A stretch of 64,000 nt of DNA from contig NZ_CP113910.1 in the NCBI RefSeq assembly GCF_024701375.2, positions 2,480,001 to 2,544,000 on the forward strand, in the 5' to 3' direction. Positions 53,254-62,430 of this stretch are shown here, in pieces. Positions within the stretch are counted from its first letter, which is position 1. The number at the start of each line of letters is the position of its first letter. The notes beneath the pieces are model-generated. The model worked only from the letters and a program-made list of their open reading frames with translations. It had not been told where the DNA came from and ran no database searches. This stretch comes from Streptomyces sp. KMM 9044. Lineage in GTDB: Bacteria; Actinomycetota; Actinomycetes; Streptomycetales; Streptomycetaceae. A program made the position numbers and the translations under genes.

Positions 53254-54981
53254 CTATGCACGAGTGGGCATGCGCAGCGCCAGCATGGCGACGTCGTCGT
53301 CGTTGTCGTCGGGGCGGACCTGCTCCAGCAGCAGCTCGCAGAAGGACTCCAGAGGACGGTGGGCAAGAGAGGCCGCGTGGCGACGCAACCGGTCCAGTCC
53401 ATGGTCGATGGAGTGGTGCGGGGACTCGACCAGGCCGTCGGTGTAGAGCAGGACGGTGGTGCGGGGCGGCAGGACGGTGACGGTGTCGGGACGAGGCCGG
53501 ACCATTCCGGTCCCGAGCAGAATGCCGTGGGCGTCGGTGAGATAGCGGGCCCGACCGTCATGGCTGACCAGCAGCGGAGGAGGATGGCCGGCGTTCGTCC
53601 AGGACAGTCGCCACAGCTCGTCGTCGCCGAGAGCGAGCGTGGCCAGGATCATGGTCGCCATGGGGACCTCGGCTATGTGCTTCACGGCGTCGTCGAGCTG
53701 GGTGACGACGGCGCTGGGCGTGGCCTGGGGCTGGGACCACGCGAAGGCCCGCAGCATGTTGCGGACCTGCGCCATGCCGGCTGCGGCGTCGAGGTCGTGC
53801 CCGACGACATCTCCGATGACCAGGGCGTGGGAGCTGCCGGTCAGGGCGAAGACGTCGTACCAGTCACCGCCGACAGAGGAGGCGTGCGGAGCGGGGACGT
53901 ACCGCGCCGTCATCTCCACCCCGGGCACGGTGGGGAGCTGGGGCAGCAGGTGACGCTGCATGGTCTCGGCGACCTTGCGCTGACGCTGGTACAGACGCGC
54001 GTTGTCCAGCGCCAGGCCCGCCCGGCGGGCGATGTCCTCCAGCAGCGGCAGATCGGCGGCGGTGAAGGCGCCAGGACGTTTCGAGCGTCCCAGGGTCAGG
54101 GCTCCGAGCACGTCGCGCAGTCCCCGGATGGGCGCGATGACCGCGGAGTGCATGCCCGTCCCGGCGAACAGGCGGCCCTGCTCCACCGCGATTCCGGAAT
54201 CGGGCGGGCCCAGGTAGGTAGCAGGGTCCGCAAGAGAGGACGCGGCGCCACGCAGGGCCCGCGACAGGGGCATCGGGGACTCCTCCGGCACAGGGGGCAT
54301 GGGTCCCTGCAGGTCCTCCCGCTCGACCAGGATCCCGTCCTTGTGCTCCGTCACCAAGGCGCGCCGGACCTCGTCCCGCTCGGTGAGCAGATCGATCACC
54401 GCCCAGTCCGCAAGCCGGGGCACCGTCAGGGCCGCCAGCCGACGCAGTGCCTCGTCCACATCCAAGGTGGACGTCAGCTGGGTGGTCGTCTCCGCCAGCA
54501 GGGACAGGCGGTCCAGCTCCGTCAGCGGCGCCGGGGCCTCGTCGACGCCTTCGTCCGATACGCCCCGGTCCGATCCGTACAACAGCACCAGCGCGCCCTG
54601 CTCCTCCGATCCGAAGGAGCAGGGCGCGACGAGCCAGGAGAGCCGGACAAGCGTGCCGTCCCCGCGGGCGAACCACTCCGAGTCACCGTGCTCGGTCCTC
54701 CCGGCGAGAAGCGCGCCCCTGAGCCGACAGCGCGCGCGGGGCGGGGCGTGCCCGTGGCTGTCGCGGTGCAGCAGGTCGTGCGAATCCCGCCCGACGAGTT
54801 CCTCGAAGCCGCGGCCCAGCACGCTCTGGGCCGCGCCGTTGGCCGAGACGATGAGTCCGCCGTCGTCGACGACGACGACAGCCGTCCGCATGTCCTCCAG
54901 CGTTGCACCGCGCAGGGCGCCTGAGCACGCCTGAGGACCGGACACGGGGGGATCTCCCGTGCCGGCGCCGGTTACGTCCAT
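53254..54981 (-). CDS. PAS-GAF-SpoIIE (PP2C) protein phosphatase
   Basis: 575 residues; GAGGAGG precedes ATG 54981. PAS (about 27-130: TAVVVVDDGGLIVSANGAAQ, VLGRGFEELVGRDSHDLLH), GAF (about 165-335), then the SpoIIE core: VGGDWYDVFAL, VIGDVVGHDLDAAAGMAQVR, TNAGHPPPLLV, LLYTDGLVESPH, DDDVAMLALRM, covering the metal-binding aspartates. It dephosphorylates anti-anti-sigma-type proteins in response to whatever PAS/GAF sense. No HATPase module, unlike the 904-aa phosphatase nearby. Confidence 0.94.
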   Translation of the reverse strand: MDVTGAGTGDPPVSGPQACSGALRGATLEDMRTAVVVVDDGGLIVSANGAAQSVLGRGFEELVGRDSHDLLHRDSHGHAPPRARCRLRGALLAGRTEHGDSEWFARGDGTLVRLSWLVAPCSFGSEEQGALVLLYGSDRGVSDEGVDEAPAPLTELDRLSLLAETTTQLTSTLDVDEALRRLAALTVPRLADWAVIDLLTERDEVRRALVTEHKDGILVEREDLQGPMPPVPEESPMPLSRALRGAASSLADPATYLGPPDSGIAVEQGRLFAGTGMHSAVIAPIRGLRDVLGALTLGRSKRPGAFTAADLPLLEDIARRAGLALDNARLYQRQRKVAETMQRHLLPQLPTVPGVEMTARYVPAPHASSVGGDWYDVFALTGSSHALVIGDVVGHDLDAAAGMAQVRNMLRAFAWSQPQATPSAVVTQLDDAVKHIAEVPMATMILATLALGDDELWRLSWTNAGHPPPLLVSHDGRARYLTDAHGILLGTGMVRPRPDTVTVLPPRTTVLLYTDGLVESPHHSIDHGLDRLRRHAASLAHRPLESFCELLLEQVRPDDNDDDVAMLALRMPTRA

Positions 54982-55334
54982 GGCCCTCCTCGGCGGGTGC
55001 GGACCTGCTCGAGTTCCCCGGGAAAGGTACTCGCATACGCAGCCCCCTGCAGGAAAAGATCAACCGCCGGTCATCTCCACACACCACTCGCGCCGGCGTG
55101 AGCGATGCCGTGCTCGCCCCGGACACGCGTCCGGGAACCACTCGCCGGACTCCCGTGCGGCCAGGCTCCGGTCCGCTTCCGGGATCTGCCCGTGGCCAAG
55201 CCGGTCATGCGGTGGCTGTGCCCTCCACGGGACACCGATCCACCGCACATGCCCCTGTTCTCGCCTCTTCTCATGCGCACCACCGGCATACCGGTTCGAA
55301 CCCGCCTGCCACGAAGTCGCACCGTCTTCCTCGC
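54982..55334. other. intergenic: phosphatase promoter and left flank of IS3 relic
   Basis: No gene recognised. The right part may include degraded 5' sequence of the IS3 transposase (orfA is not recognisable). Confidence 0.35.
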
Positions 55335-55963
55335 ATGATGCGTCTGCACCGGATCGAGGGCCGCCGCCTGCGCCGGCGCAGGCGCGCCACCGTCCCGGAC
55401 CGCCTCGCACCGCCCGTCCCGGACCTCGTCCAACGCGACTTCTTCGCCGAGCAACTGAACGAGAAGTGGTGCGGCGGTATCACATGCGTGCAGGTCGGTG
55501 GCTCGTGGCTGTATCTCGCCTGCGTCCTGGACATCTGCTCACGCCGATGCTCGGCTGCTCCATGGCCTCCCACGTGCGGGCCGGACCGGTCACCGGCGCC
55601 CTGAGGACGGCCCCGGCCACGCGGGGCGGCAGCGTGGCCGGGGTGATCTTCCACACGGACCGGGGTTCGCAGGACACGTCGGGCGCGTTCGCGCAGGTCT
55701 GTGACGGTGTCGGGATCCGCAGGAGCCTGGGCAGAGTCGGCTCGAGTGGTGACAACGCCCTCACCGAATCGTTCTGGCAGGGGCTCAAGAGGGAGACGGT
55801 GCACAAGAAGCTGTTCTCGACGATGTGCCAGGCAAGGCTGGAGATCTTCCAGTGGCTCACCTACCACCACGCCCGAAGGCACCACAACGCCCTCCACTCC
55901 CCTTCACCTGCCGAGTTCGAACAGCAGCATCAGAGAGAACGCGGAGTCACACGCGCAGCATGA
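55335..55963 (+). pseudogene. IS3-family transposase (orfB) relic, frameshifted
   Basis: The first frame encodes MMRLHRIEGRRLRRRRRAT, VPDLVQRDFFAEQLNEKWCG and WLYLACVLDICSRR (first DDE aspartate). A one-base loss in CGCCGATGCTC near 55543 moves the rest, MLGCSMASHVRAGPVTGAL, IFHTDRGSQ (second D), SSGDNALTESFWQGLKRE (E) and the rve C-terminus, into another frame to the stop at 55963. OrfA and the terminal repeats are not found. Inactive. Confidence 0.85.
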
Positions 55964-56291
55964 GCCCCGTGTCCCCACTCCGGGGGACGCCTCAGTGCGG
56001 CGGTGTCCACTTCCGCGAGACGGTCGAGCGGTCCCTGGTCTTCGGTGAGCAGTTCGGCGACCTGGCCCACGAGTTCGTACAGCGGTACGTCAAGGGCGAC
56101 GTCAAGGGCGGCGTCAGGGGCTGACGGCCCTGCCGAAGCAGAAGCGACGGCCACCCTCGCGGGTGACGACGAGTATCCTGCCGCACCCGGCCATCGCATG
56201 GGGCGGGTCGGGTGCGGCAGGACTAGGAGGCTCCCCGCGCGGCCCTGCGTGCAAGCACCTGGGCATGCCTCTTCTGGAGGCTGGACCGCCG
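55964..56291. other. intergenic between IS3 relic and DUF2236/EF-hand gene
   Basis: Contains the terminator at 56177-56221. A short stretch at 55995-56123 reads protein-like on the plus strand (FRETVERSLVFGEQFGDLAH) but no family or start is recognised; possibly another relic. Confidence 0.4.
56177..56221 (-). terminator. stem-loop terminator of the prenyltransferase/oxygenase operon
   Basis: A perfect 13-bp inverted repeat, CCTGCCGCACCCG (56177-56189) and its complement (56209-56221), beginning about 70 bp beyond the stop of the DUF2236 gene. Confidence 0.7.
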
Positions 56292-57770
56292 TCAGGCGTC
56301 CGTGAGGAGGGGGTCGTACGGGGTACTCGTGCGGCGGGCGGACATGAAGGAGAGGAAGTCACCCACGAAGGCGCTGCGGCCGTAGGTTCCGTCGGTGGTG
56401 GCGAGGTCGCGGTGGAAGGCGGTGCGGAAGAGGGACCGGTACTCGTCCGGGCTGATGGTCCCGTTGCCGTCCCTGTCGGTGGCGTCGAAGAGTACCTCGG
56501 CGACGCGGATGAGCGCGGGGCCGGCGAGGGAGGGGACGGCGGCGGCGTACTCGTCGGCACTGACGCGGCCGTCGCCGTCCGTGTCGAGGGCGGCCTGGAG
56601 TTCGCGCCACCAGGCGGCGAAGGCGTCGTAGAGCCGGGTCTCCTCGGGTTCGTCCAGGTCGAGGCGGGTGGAGAGTTCGCGGGCCATGGCGGCGAGGTCC
56701 GGCCAGTCGAGGTGGCCGTCACCGGTCTGGTCCAGCACCTGGCGGAAGAACTCCTCCGCCGAGCGCCGGCCCTCCCCCGTGCGCGTCGCGGACGCCGGGT
56801 CCGGAGCGGGGTCGCCGCCCAGCGGGGTGAGGAGGCGGAGCAGGGCCGATGTCCGCTTCATGCGGCCGCGCAGGGCGGCCACAGTCCGGGCGCGAGGGTC
56901 GTCGCTCCCGGGCGAGAGCGAGAGGAGTTCGATGAAGCTCTCGGCGTTGAGCCAGCCCTCGGGCAGGAAGCGGGCCAGTCCGGCGGCGAGGTAGGCGCCC
57001 TGCATGAGGGCCTGGGCGCCGGGCATCTCCGGGAGGCCGGCCCGGCGCCGGTACGGCTCGGGGAGCGAGGCGACGGTGATGGCTCCGAGGAGTGGTCCGG
57101 CTACGGCCCGGCCTGCCGCCCACAGCGTTGGCGCGCCGTCGAGCAGCGCCGGGGCGGGCAGGTGGTCGAAGAGCCGGTAGAGGATGACGCGGGCCGCCTC
57201 GGTGTTCTCCAACTGGTCCTCGACGACCCGGTCGAAGTACTGCCAGAAGTCGTGAAGTTCCTCGGGGAGTTCCCCGGCGTCACCGTCGAGGGCGGCGAGA
57301 AACGCGCGGTACTCGGCGTACATCCGCTCCATCGTGTCCTGGTCGAGCGGCTGGCCGCTCAGTCGGCACATGGTGACGGCGCTCTCGAAGAGGGTGGCGA
57401 CCACCCAGGCACGGGCCGCGCGGTCCATCGCGTCATAGGCCCGGCCGCGGGAGTCGGAGCCGCTCATGCGGGCGTGCAGCCGGTTGAGGCGAGCGGCCTC
57501 CCGCTCACGTACCGCGCAATCGGCGCTGAACATGCGCCGCATGCTGAGGAAGGTGTTGCGGAGCCGGCGCCAGGGGTGGGCGACGAAGGTGGAGTTGTCG
57601 ACGAGTGCGGCACCGATCTGCGGGTGGGCCGCCTCCAGCACGGTCGCACGGATCATGGCGAGCGCCCAGCGCGGGTCGTCGAAGAACGCGTGGAACCGAG
57701 AGTCCGGACTGAACAGGGGAGGCCCCTCATCCGGAGGCGTGGTGTCTGTACGGGGCGTGCCTGTCGTCAT
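56292..57770 (-). CDS. DUF2236 (MpaB/latex-clearing-protein-like) oxygenase with C-terminal EF-hands
   Basis: 492 residues. The N-terminal ~330 residues are an all-helical oxygenase_MpaB/DUF2236 domain: ALVDNSTFVAHPWRRLRNTF, EAARLNRLHARMSG, GRAYDAMDRAARAWVVATLF. Relatives such as rubber oxygenase Lcp use a b-type haem; where many relatives read WVHATL this protein has WVVATL. The C-terminus has three EF-hand loops, DQTGDGHLDWPDL, DTDGDGRVSADEY and DRDGNGTISPDEY, so it should bind calcium. No signal peptide. Its ATG overlaps the stop of the cis-prenyltransferase gene (ATGA), implying joint action on a polyprenyl product (inference). Confidence 0.85.
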   Translation of the reverse strand: MTTGTPRTDTTPPDEGPPLFSPDSRFHAFFDDPRWALAMIRATVLEAAHPQIGAALVDNSTFVAHPWRRLRNTFLSMRRMFSADCAVREREAARLNRLHARMSGSDSRGRAYDAMDRAARAWVVATLFESAVTMCRLSGQPLDQDTMERMYAEYRAFLAALDGDAGELPEELHDFWQYFDRVVEDQLENTEAARVILYRLFDHLPAPALLDGAPTLWAAGRAVAGPLLGAITVASLPEPYRRRAGLPEMPGAQALMQGAYLAAGLARFLPEGWLNAESFIELLSLSPGSDDPRARTVAALRGRMKRTSALLRLLTPLGGDPAPDPASATRTGEGRRSAEEFFRQVLDQTGDGHLDWPDLAAMARELSTRLDLDEPEETRLYDAFAAWWRELQAALDTDGDGRVSADEYAAAVPSLAGPALIRVAEVLFDATDRDGNGTISPDEYRSLFRTAFHRDLATTDGTYGRSAFVGDFLSFMSARRTSTPYDPLLTDA

Positions 57771-58654
57771 CGTGGGTCTCCGTTCGTCCGGGGCGGTAGG
57801 CCGCCGAAGCGGCGGTCGCGGCGCCGGTAGGTGTGCAGGCAGGCGAGGAAGTCGGGGGCCCGGAAGTCCGGCCAGAGCACCTCGGGGAAGGTCCACTCGG
57901 CGTAGGCGACTTTCCAGAGCATGAAGTTGGAGATGCGCTGCTCGCCGGAGGTACGGATGACGAGGTCCACGTCCGGGGTGTCGGGGAACGGCAGGTGCTC
58001 GGCGAAGAGCCGCTCGGTCACCTTGTCCGCGGGAGTCCCGTTGCGGATCAGTGACCGGGCGGCCTCGACGATGTCCCGGCGCCCTCCGTGGTCGAAGGCC
58101 ACGGTCAGCGTCATCCCCCGGTTGTCGCCGGTCAGCGTCGTCAGGTCCTCGAAGTCCCGCGCCAGTTCGCGGGGGACGCGCGGGTCGGCCACCCCGAGGA
58201 AACGGCAGCGGATGCCGCGGGCGAGCAGCAGCGGCGCGTGCTTCCGCACGACCCGGCGGACCAGGCACATCAAGTAGTCGACCTCGTCGCCGGGCCGGTT
58301 CCAGTTCTCGGTGGAGAAGGCGTACAGGCTGAGCCACTCGACGCCGGCGGCCCGGGCCGCCTCGATGATGTCGATGACGGTGGCCTCGGCGGCCCGGTGG
58401 CCCGCCGTGCGCGGCAGTGAACGCCGCTCCGCCCAACGGCCGTTGCCGTCCATCACGCACGCCACGTGTCGGGGCACCGCACGCGCCGCCGGCCCGTCGC
58501 CCAGCCGTTGCCCGCCCGGCCCGTCGCTCTGCCGTTCCCGGCCCGGCCGGCCCTCCGTCGCCGTGCGTCCGCCCGGGACGCCGTGGTCCGTCGTGCCCGG
58601 CTTCGCCCCGCGCGGAGCGGCACGACCGGTCGTGCCGTGCTCGTTCACGCCCAC
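57767..58654 (-). CDS. uppS: cis-prenyltransferase (polyprenyl diphosphate synthase, UppS family)
   Basis: 295 residues, starting GTG 58654 or GTG 58648 (the latter is better placed behind GAGGAGGG). A 60-residue low-complexity N-terminus precedes HVACVMDGNGRWAERR with catalytic D69, then GHRAAEATVIDIIEAA, LYAFSTENWNRP, VAFDHGGRRDIVEAA, DLVIRTSGEQRISNFMLW and FPEVLWPDF. These add isopentenyl units in cis to make undecaprenyl-type or shorter polyprenyl diphosphates. As Streptomyces usually has a separate housekeeping copy, this one coupled to an oxygenase gene may serve a specialised pathway (inference). Confidence 0.92.
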   Translation of the reverse strand: MGVNEHGTTGRAAPRGAKPGTTDHGVPGGRTATEGRPGRERQSDGPGGQRLGDGPAARAVPRHVACVMDGNGRWAERRSLPRTAGHRAAEATVIDIIEAARAAGVEWLSLYAFSTENWNRPGDEVDYLMCLVRRVVRKHAPLLLARGIRCRFLGVADPRVPRELARDFEDLTTLTGDNRGMTLTVAFDHGGRRDIVEAARSLIRNGTPADKVTERLFAEHLPFPDTPDVDLVIRTSGEQRISNFMLWKVAYAEWTFPEVLWPDFRAPDFLACLHTYRRRDRRFGGLPPRTNGDPR

Positions 58655-59119
58655 CCCTCCTCGCCCGTGCCCCCACCGGTGCGTTCCCTGCCGGGATTTT
58701 GGCAGCGCGGAAGAGCCCTGACAGGCCGATACGGGGCACCGTCACCCTTGGCTCGTATGTCCAAGTCTCCGCGCAGGTGCCGGGTAGCGTCCCACCGGTG
58801 ACTGCGGCCGAGGTCCTCGCACACCCCTGCCCACCGAGCCGCCGTCCGCCGGGGACTGGGCGCGGGCCGAACGCGCTCCGACAGGGTGCCCCGGCCGGCT
58901 ACGAGCGACCCGCCGGGATGTACGGTGCCGGATTCCTCGATGGGACCGTCCGTCTGCCCACCGGGACGCGGTCGATCCGTGACGATCCGGTCGGGCGGCG
59001 GCCCGCCTGCGAACAGGTCCCGGCCGTGCCCGTTCAGACATGTGCCGGCCCTCTCGACGTCGCACCCGGCAGGAGGCCAACGCAACCGCGTGCGCCAGAC
59101 CCGCGGCGGTTATGGGCGA
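58655..59119. other. intergenic between prenyltransferase gene and ISAs1 relic
   Basis: 465 bp without a recognisable gene on either strand; codon pattern is not protein-like. The left end should hold the promoter of the prenyltransferase operon. Confidence 0.4.
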
Positions 59120-59959
59120 TCAAGCGGGTCGAGGCCCGGGAAGCGCCGCCGTACCACCAGAGGAGCCACGGGCGCACGCGCCCACGGACCGACGCCCCCG
59201 CACCCGCTGCCCACACGGCTTGACCATGTCCTCGGCACCGGACGTGAGGACCGCCACCGCGCCCGGCAGGCGCAGCGTCACCTCGGCGGCCTTCGCGCCG
59301 GTCTCACGCGGGGCGAGGGTGATGCCGTCGCCGTGGCGGACCGCGGACAGCACGAGAACCCGGCTGCCGTCAGGGCGTCGTGCACCGCGCAGACACTTGC
59401 CGTCCACCGTGATCGCCCGGCGCCTGCGGCGCACCGGATCGGCCTGGGTGGCAGCCTGGTGGGCCCGGCGCTGTTCCCGCTCCTGGCCGCCGTCCGGCAT
59501 CAGCGGCGGGGGAGTCGCGCCCTTGTCGGGGAGCAGGGATTTCAGGTAGGTGAACCCGGCCGCGTTGAGCTCGGCCGGATCGAGGCGCCCCAGCACGCTG
59601 CGCAGGGTCTTCTCGCCCGGCACCCGGAAGCGGCCCTGGAGCGGGTGGTAGGGCAGGCCGGAGGCGGCCGGTTCCTCGGGGGCCGCACGCCGGCACCACT
59701 CTGCCGCGGCGGTGATCGAGTCGTGGCCCGCGGGTGTCATCGCGCAGACCACCAGGGCGAGCAGGGAGGAGAGCCGGTAGCGCACCCCGCCGGCTCCGCG
59801 CGGACCGGTGAGCGACTCGAACTCGGCTACCGGGCTGCGGACTTGATCCCGCGCGACCTCCGCACCCAGGGCTTCCAGACGGGAGGAGGGACAGACAGAG
59901 GGAGGGACAGACGGGAGGAGTGAGGGGGGATGATGGTGGGACGAACACGGCACCTTCAT
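59120..59959 (-). mobile_element. ISAs1-family transposase, C-terminally truncated
   Basis: About 250 credible residues: GAGGVRYRLSSLLALVVCAM, SITAAAEWCRRA, PGEKTLRSVLGRLDPAELNA, then AITVDGKCLRGARRPDGSRV (first catalytic aspartate) and VLVLSAVRHGDGITLAPRET. Intact ISAs1 transposases are about 370-400 residues; the remaining catalytic residues after the KTNEI-like segment are gone and the frame ends in unrelated sequence. The first 30 residues (Ser/Pro-rich) are probably not native. Inactive relic. Confidence 0.8.
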
Positions 59960-60006
59960 GGATCTTGAAGCGTAGAGAACTCCATGATCCGCAGGGGCCG
60001 TGTTCG
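59942..60006. repeat. imperfect palindrome beside the ISAs1 relic
   Basis: CGAACACGGC (59942-59951) and GCCGTGTTCG (59997-60006) are exact inverted copies, with further matching inward (GGATC/GATCC). Placed at the 5' edge of the ISAs1 gene, it may be an IS terminus or a hairpin shielding the transposase from outside transcription. Confidence 0.45.
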
Positions 60007-60295
60007 CCTACTTCCGGGGTCCACCGCCGGCATCAATCAACCCAAGTTCGGACGAGCCGGGCAAACGCCGGGGCCCTGGCGGTGGGGTGCCCGGCACCCC
60101 CTTCTCGTAGCTTTGTGTACGGGCCTACCTTTCACCCTTTCTTGTATGGCCTTGAGCCAAACCGACGGTTTCCTTGGCGATCTCGTGCTGCCGCTGAGCA
60201 CAGGGCTCGTCATGGGCTTGATCTTCGGGTTGACTGCTCTGTCGGAACGGCGCCGCCAGAACCGCCTCCGCAGCGTCGGCGGTCCGCGAGGTTGA
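59984..60295 (+). CDS. small membrane protein, possibly 5'-truncated
   Basis: 103 residues as an open frame, but the credible protein starts near RHPLLVALCTGLPFTLSCMA, followed by a second helix (LPLSTGLVMGLIFGLTAL) and a basic tail SERRRQNRLR. Relatives usually start just before the RHP segment. The N-terminal ~35 residues derive from the IS flank and may not be native. Function unknown; the hairpin at 60397 follows. Confidence 0.5.
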   Translation: MIRRGRVRLLPGSTAGINQPKFGRAGQTPGPWRWGARHPLLVALCTGLPFTLSCMALSQTDGFLGDLVLPLSTGLVMGLIFGLTALSERRRQNRLRSVGGPRG

Positions 60296-60396
60296 CGCCC
60301 TCAGCTTCCTTCCTGCCGGTCTACGCCCAGGAAGCCCGGGGCCCTGGCTTCGCCTCACTGCGGACAAGTATTCGTATCCCGCACTCGGAACGCGGA

Positions 60397-60432
60397 AGGC
60401 GCTACCGGCCAGGCTTACGGCCGGTAGCGCCT
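60397..60432. terminator. bidirectional stem-loop terminator
   Basis: A perfect 14-bp inverted repeat, AGGCGCTACCGGCC (60397-60410) and its complement (60419-60432), with an 8-nt loop, between the convergent small membrane protein genes. Confidence 0.75.
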
Positions 60433-60565
60433 GCGACGGGCTAGCTGCACCCGACTTCCCCGCGCTCAGGGCTGTCGTTATCGAGCGGGAACGACCCTCG
60501 TTTTCCACAGCCCCGTTTGGCTGCTCGCTAACAGGACGGCCCTGTCGCTGAGGCGGGTGTGCAGT

Positions 60566-60742
60566 TCAGTCGTTTGATGTCTTCTCGACCACCCAGCCGA
60601 CCCCGAGGATGATTGTCGAGCAGAAGAAGAGCCGCTCGCCGTCCATGTGCCCGTAGAGCAGCGATGCGGTGATCCCTAGGGCGAAGACGAGTACCCCGGT
60701 CCAGAACATCGCTCGTGAGGTTTGCTTTGCTTTGTTTGTCAT
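60566..60742 (-). CDS. 58-aa two-helix membrane protein
   Basis: ATG 60742 has GGGAG seven bases upstream. Two hydrophobic helices (MFWTGVLVFALGITASLLY and LFFCSTIILGVGWVV) are joined by a short polar turn (GHMDGER). The basic start (TNKAKQTSR) suggests a cytoplasmic N-terminus. No family recognised. The start region is A-rich (ACAAACAAAGCAAAGC) compared with the GC-rich surroundings, hinting at foreign origin. Confidence 0.65.
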   Translation of the reverse strand: MTNKAKQTSRAMFWTGVLVFALGITASLLYGHMDGERLFFCSTIILGVGWVVEKTSND

Positions 60743-60897
60743 AGTTTCTCCCAGTCCGGGGCTGGCCGTTCATGTTGTGGGGCCAGCCCCGGGCACGTGT
60801 TGCAGATCCGTCAGGTGGGCGTCACCAGCGCCATGACCGGGATCTCCTGTGGTTGTAGAAGCGCTTGGGTGTGCATCTTTTGAGGGTGTCTGTGTGA

Positions 60898-62430
60898 TCA
60901 GGCGGTGGGTATGAGGGTGTTGCGGTAGCGAGCCTGGTGGTTGCGGGTGTACTCCTGTTGTTCGTGCCAGGCCCAGTAGGTGTCGAAGTCGCCGTTGGTG
61001 CGCAGGGCGCGGAGTTTCAGGACGGCTTCGGCTCCGGCCAGGCCCCAGCGGGCCCCGGTGATGTCGAGGCGGTCTTTTACCAGGTGGCGGCATGCGCCTT
61101 CGATGATCCCGGTCGCGATGGGCCAGCCGGCGGCCAGCGCGGTGTCGTAGCGCAGGTAGTCGGCTTTGTTGGTGAGGTAGGCCACGGCGTCGTCGATGCT
61201 CTTGTTCTGGCCCGGGGCGATCCCTGCGTCGGTGGCGGCCGTTGTGATCGTCTCGGCTGCGGTCAGGGCGTCTCCGGCCAGGATGGTGCGGGCGGTGCGG
61301 GCGACCCATGCCTCGATGTCCTTGCTGCCGCCGGGGTGCAGGGCGTGGGCGGCGCTCCACAGGTATTCCAGGACGTGGATGATGTCGATCACGATGTGCA
61401 CCTGCACGTCGCGGGCGGCGGCCTGCTCGTTGATCAGATCGATCTGGTGGGGTGCGCCGTCCACGAGGGCCACCCAGGTGCGCCGGTGGTCGGGGTCTCG
61501 GTGTTCGGCCTGGTCGAACACGGCGGTGATGACCTGGGAGCAGGTGTCGTTGACCGATCCGGTCAGCCACTTGGAGCGGGCCCTGGGTCCTTTGCTCCGG
61601 CGGGTGGTGTCCTGCTCGCCGGTGTCGGGGTCGGCGATGATGTCGTCGGCGGTGCGTACCGCGGGTTCGGCGTCGTAGACGGTTCCGAGGGTGGCCATGC
61701 GCTTTCGGCCGTTCTTCTCCCCGGCTGACAGGCGTTTGTGCAGCTTGTTGCCGCCTTTGGCCGCGGCGGCTCTCGCGGTGGCCTCCCGCAGGGCCTCCGG
61801 CCTTATCACCACGCCCTTGCCGTCGGCCGACATCACCAGCAGCGTGGCGTCCGTGCACGGCTCGGGCGCGAGGGCGGCATAGAAGTCGTCGATGTCCGCG
61901 GCGGCGGCGACGGTGAGCTCGCCGGCCTGCCGCGGGCCGATCCCGGCGCCGGTCAGGGTGTTGACGCGCTCGACCGCTTCGGCGAACGAGCCCCGGGACG
62001 CCTCGATGGCGACCTGTTTGGCCAGGCCGTGCGAATGCATCCCGGCCGGCAGGTTCAGCGCCGCATCGGCCGGGTGCAGATCCGGCACGGCGTCGCCGCG
62101 GTAGGCGATCCGGCCGACGGTCACCTTCCCGAACACCGTGGACAGGATCCGCCGCCGGCCCCGCTCGATCCTGGTGCGCTCCCGGCCGGCGGCGTCCACG
62201 ACCTGCTCGATGCGCTGCTCGGTCAGCTCCCGCAGCCGCAGATGGTCCTGATACAGCTGCCGCGTCACCTCCCGCATGTCCGCGCCCAGCACCTCCTCCA
62301 GCTGCGAGTGCGTCAACGAACCGGTCTCCACGGACTGCATCCGGGCACTGACCTGCTCGAACAAGCCCCGCGAGGCGGCGAACGCGGCCTCCGCCGCCGC
62401 CAGATCCCCGCCGAGCACGCCGCCGCTCAC
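60898..62430 (-). CDS. ISKra4-family transposase
   Basis: 510 residues from GTG 62430, which overlaps the upstream ORF stop; the frame open beyond that is not protein-like. Landmarks: RILSTVFGKVTVGRIAYRG, LLVMSADGKGVVI (catalytic D), TWVALVDGAPHQIDLINEQA (second D), VIDIIHVLEYLWSAA, and IIEGACRHLVKDRLDITGAR, WGLAGAEAVLKLRAL with the catalytic glutamate. Length and motifs are complete, so the enzyme could be active. Confidence 0.9.
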   Translation of the reverse strand: MSGGVLGGDLAAAEAAFAASRGLFEQVSARMQSVETGSLTHSQLEEVLGADMREVTRQLYQDHLRLRELTEQRIEQVVDAAGRERTRIERGRRRILSTVFGKVTVGRIAYRGDAVPDLHPADAALNLPAGMHSHGLAKQVAIEASRGSFAEAVERVNTLTGAGIGPRQAGELTVAAAADIDDFYAALAPEPCTDATLLVMSADGKGVVIRPEALREATARAAAAKGGNKLHKRLSAGEKNGRKRMATLGTVYDAEPAVRTADDIIADPDTGEQDTTRRSKGPRARSKWLTGSVNDTCSQVITAVFDQAEHRDPDHRRTWVALVDGAPHQIDLINEQAAARDVQVHIVIDIIHVLEYLWSAAHALHPGGSKDIEAWVARTARTILAGDALTAAETITTAATDAGIAPGQNKSIDDAVAYLTNKADYLRYDTALAAGWPIATGIIEGACRHLVKDRLDITGARWGLAGAEAVLKLRALRTNGDFDTYWAWHEQQEYTRNHQARYRNTLIPTA

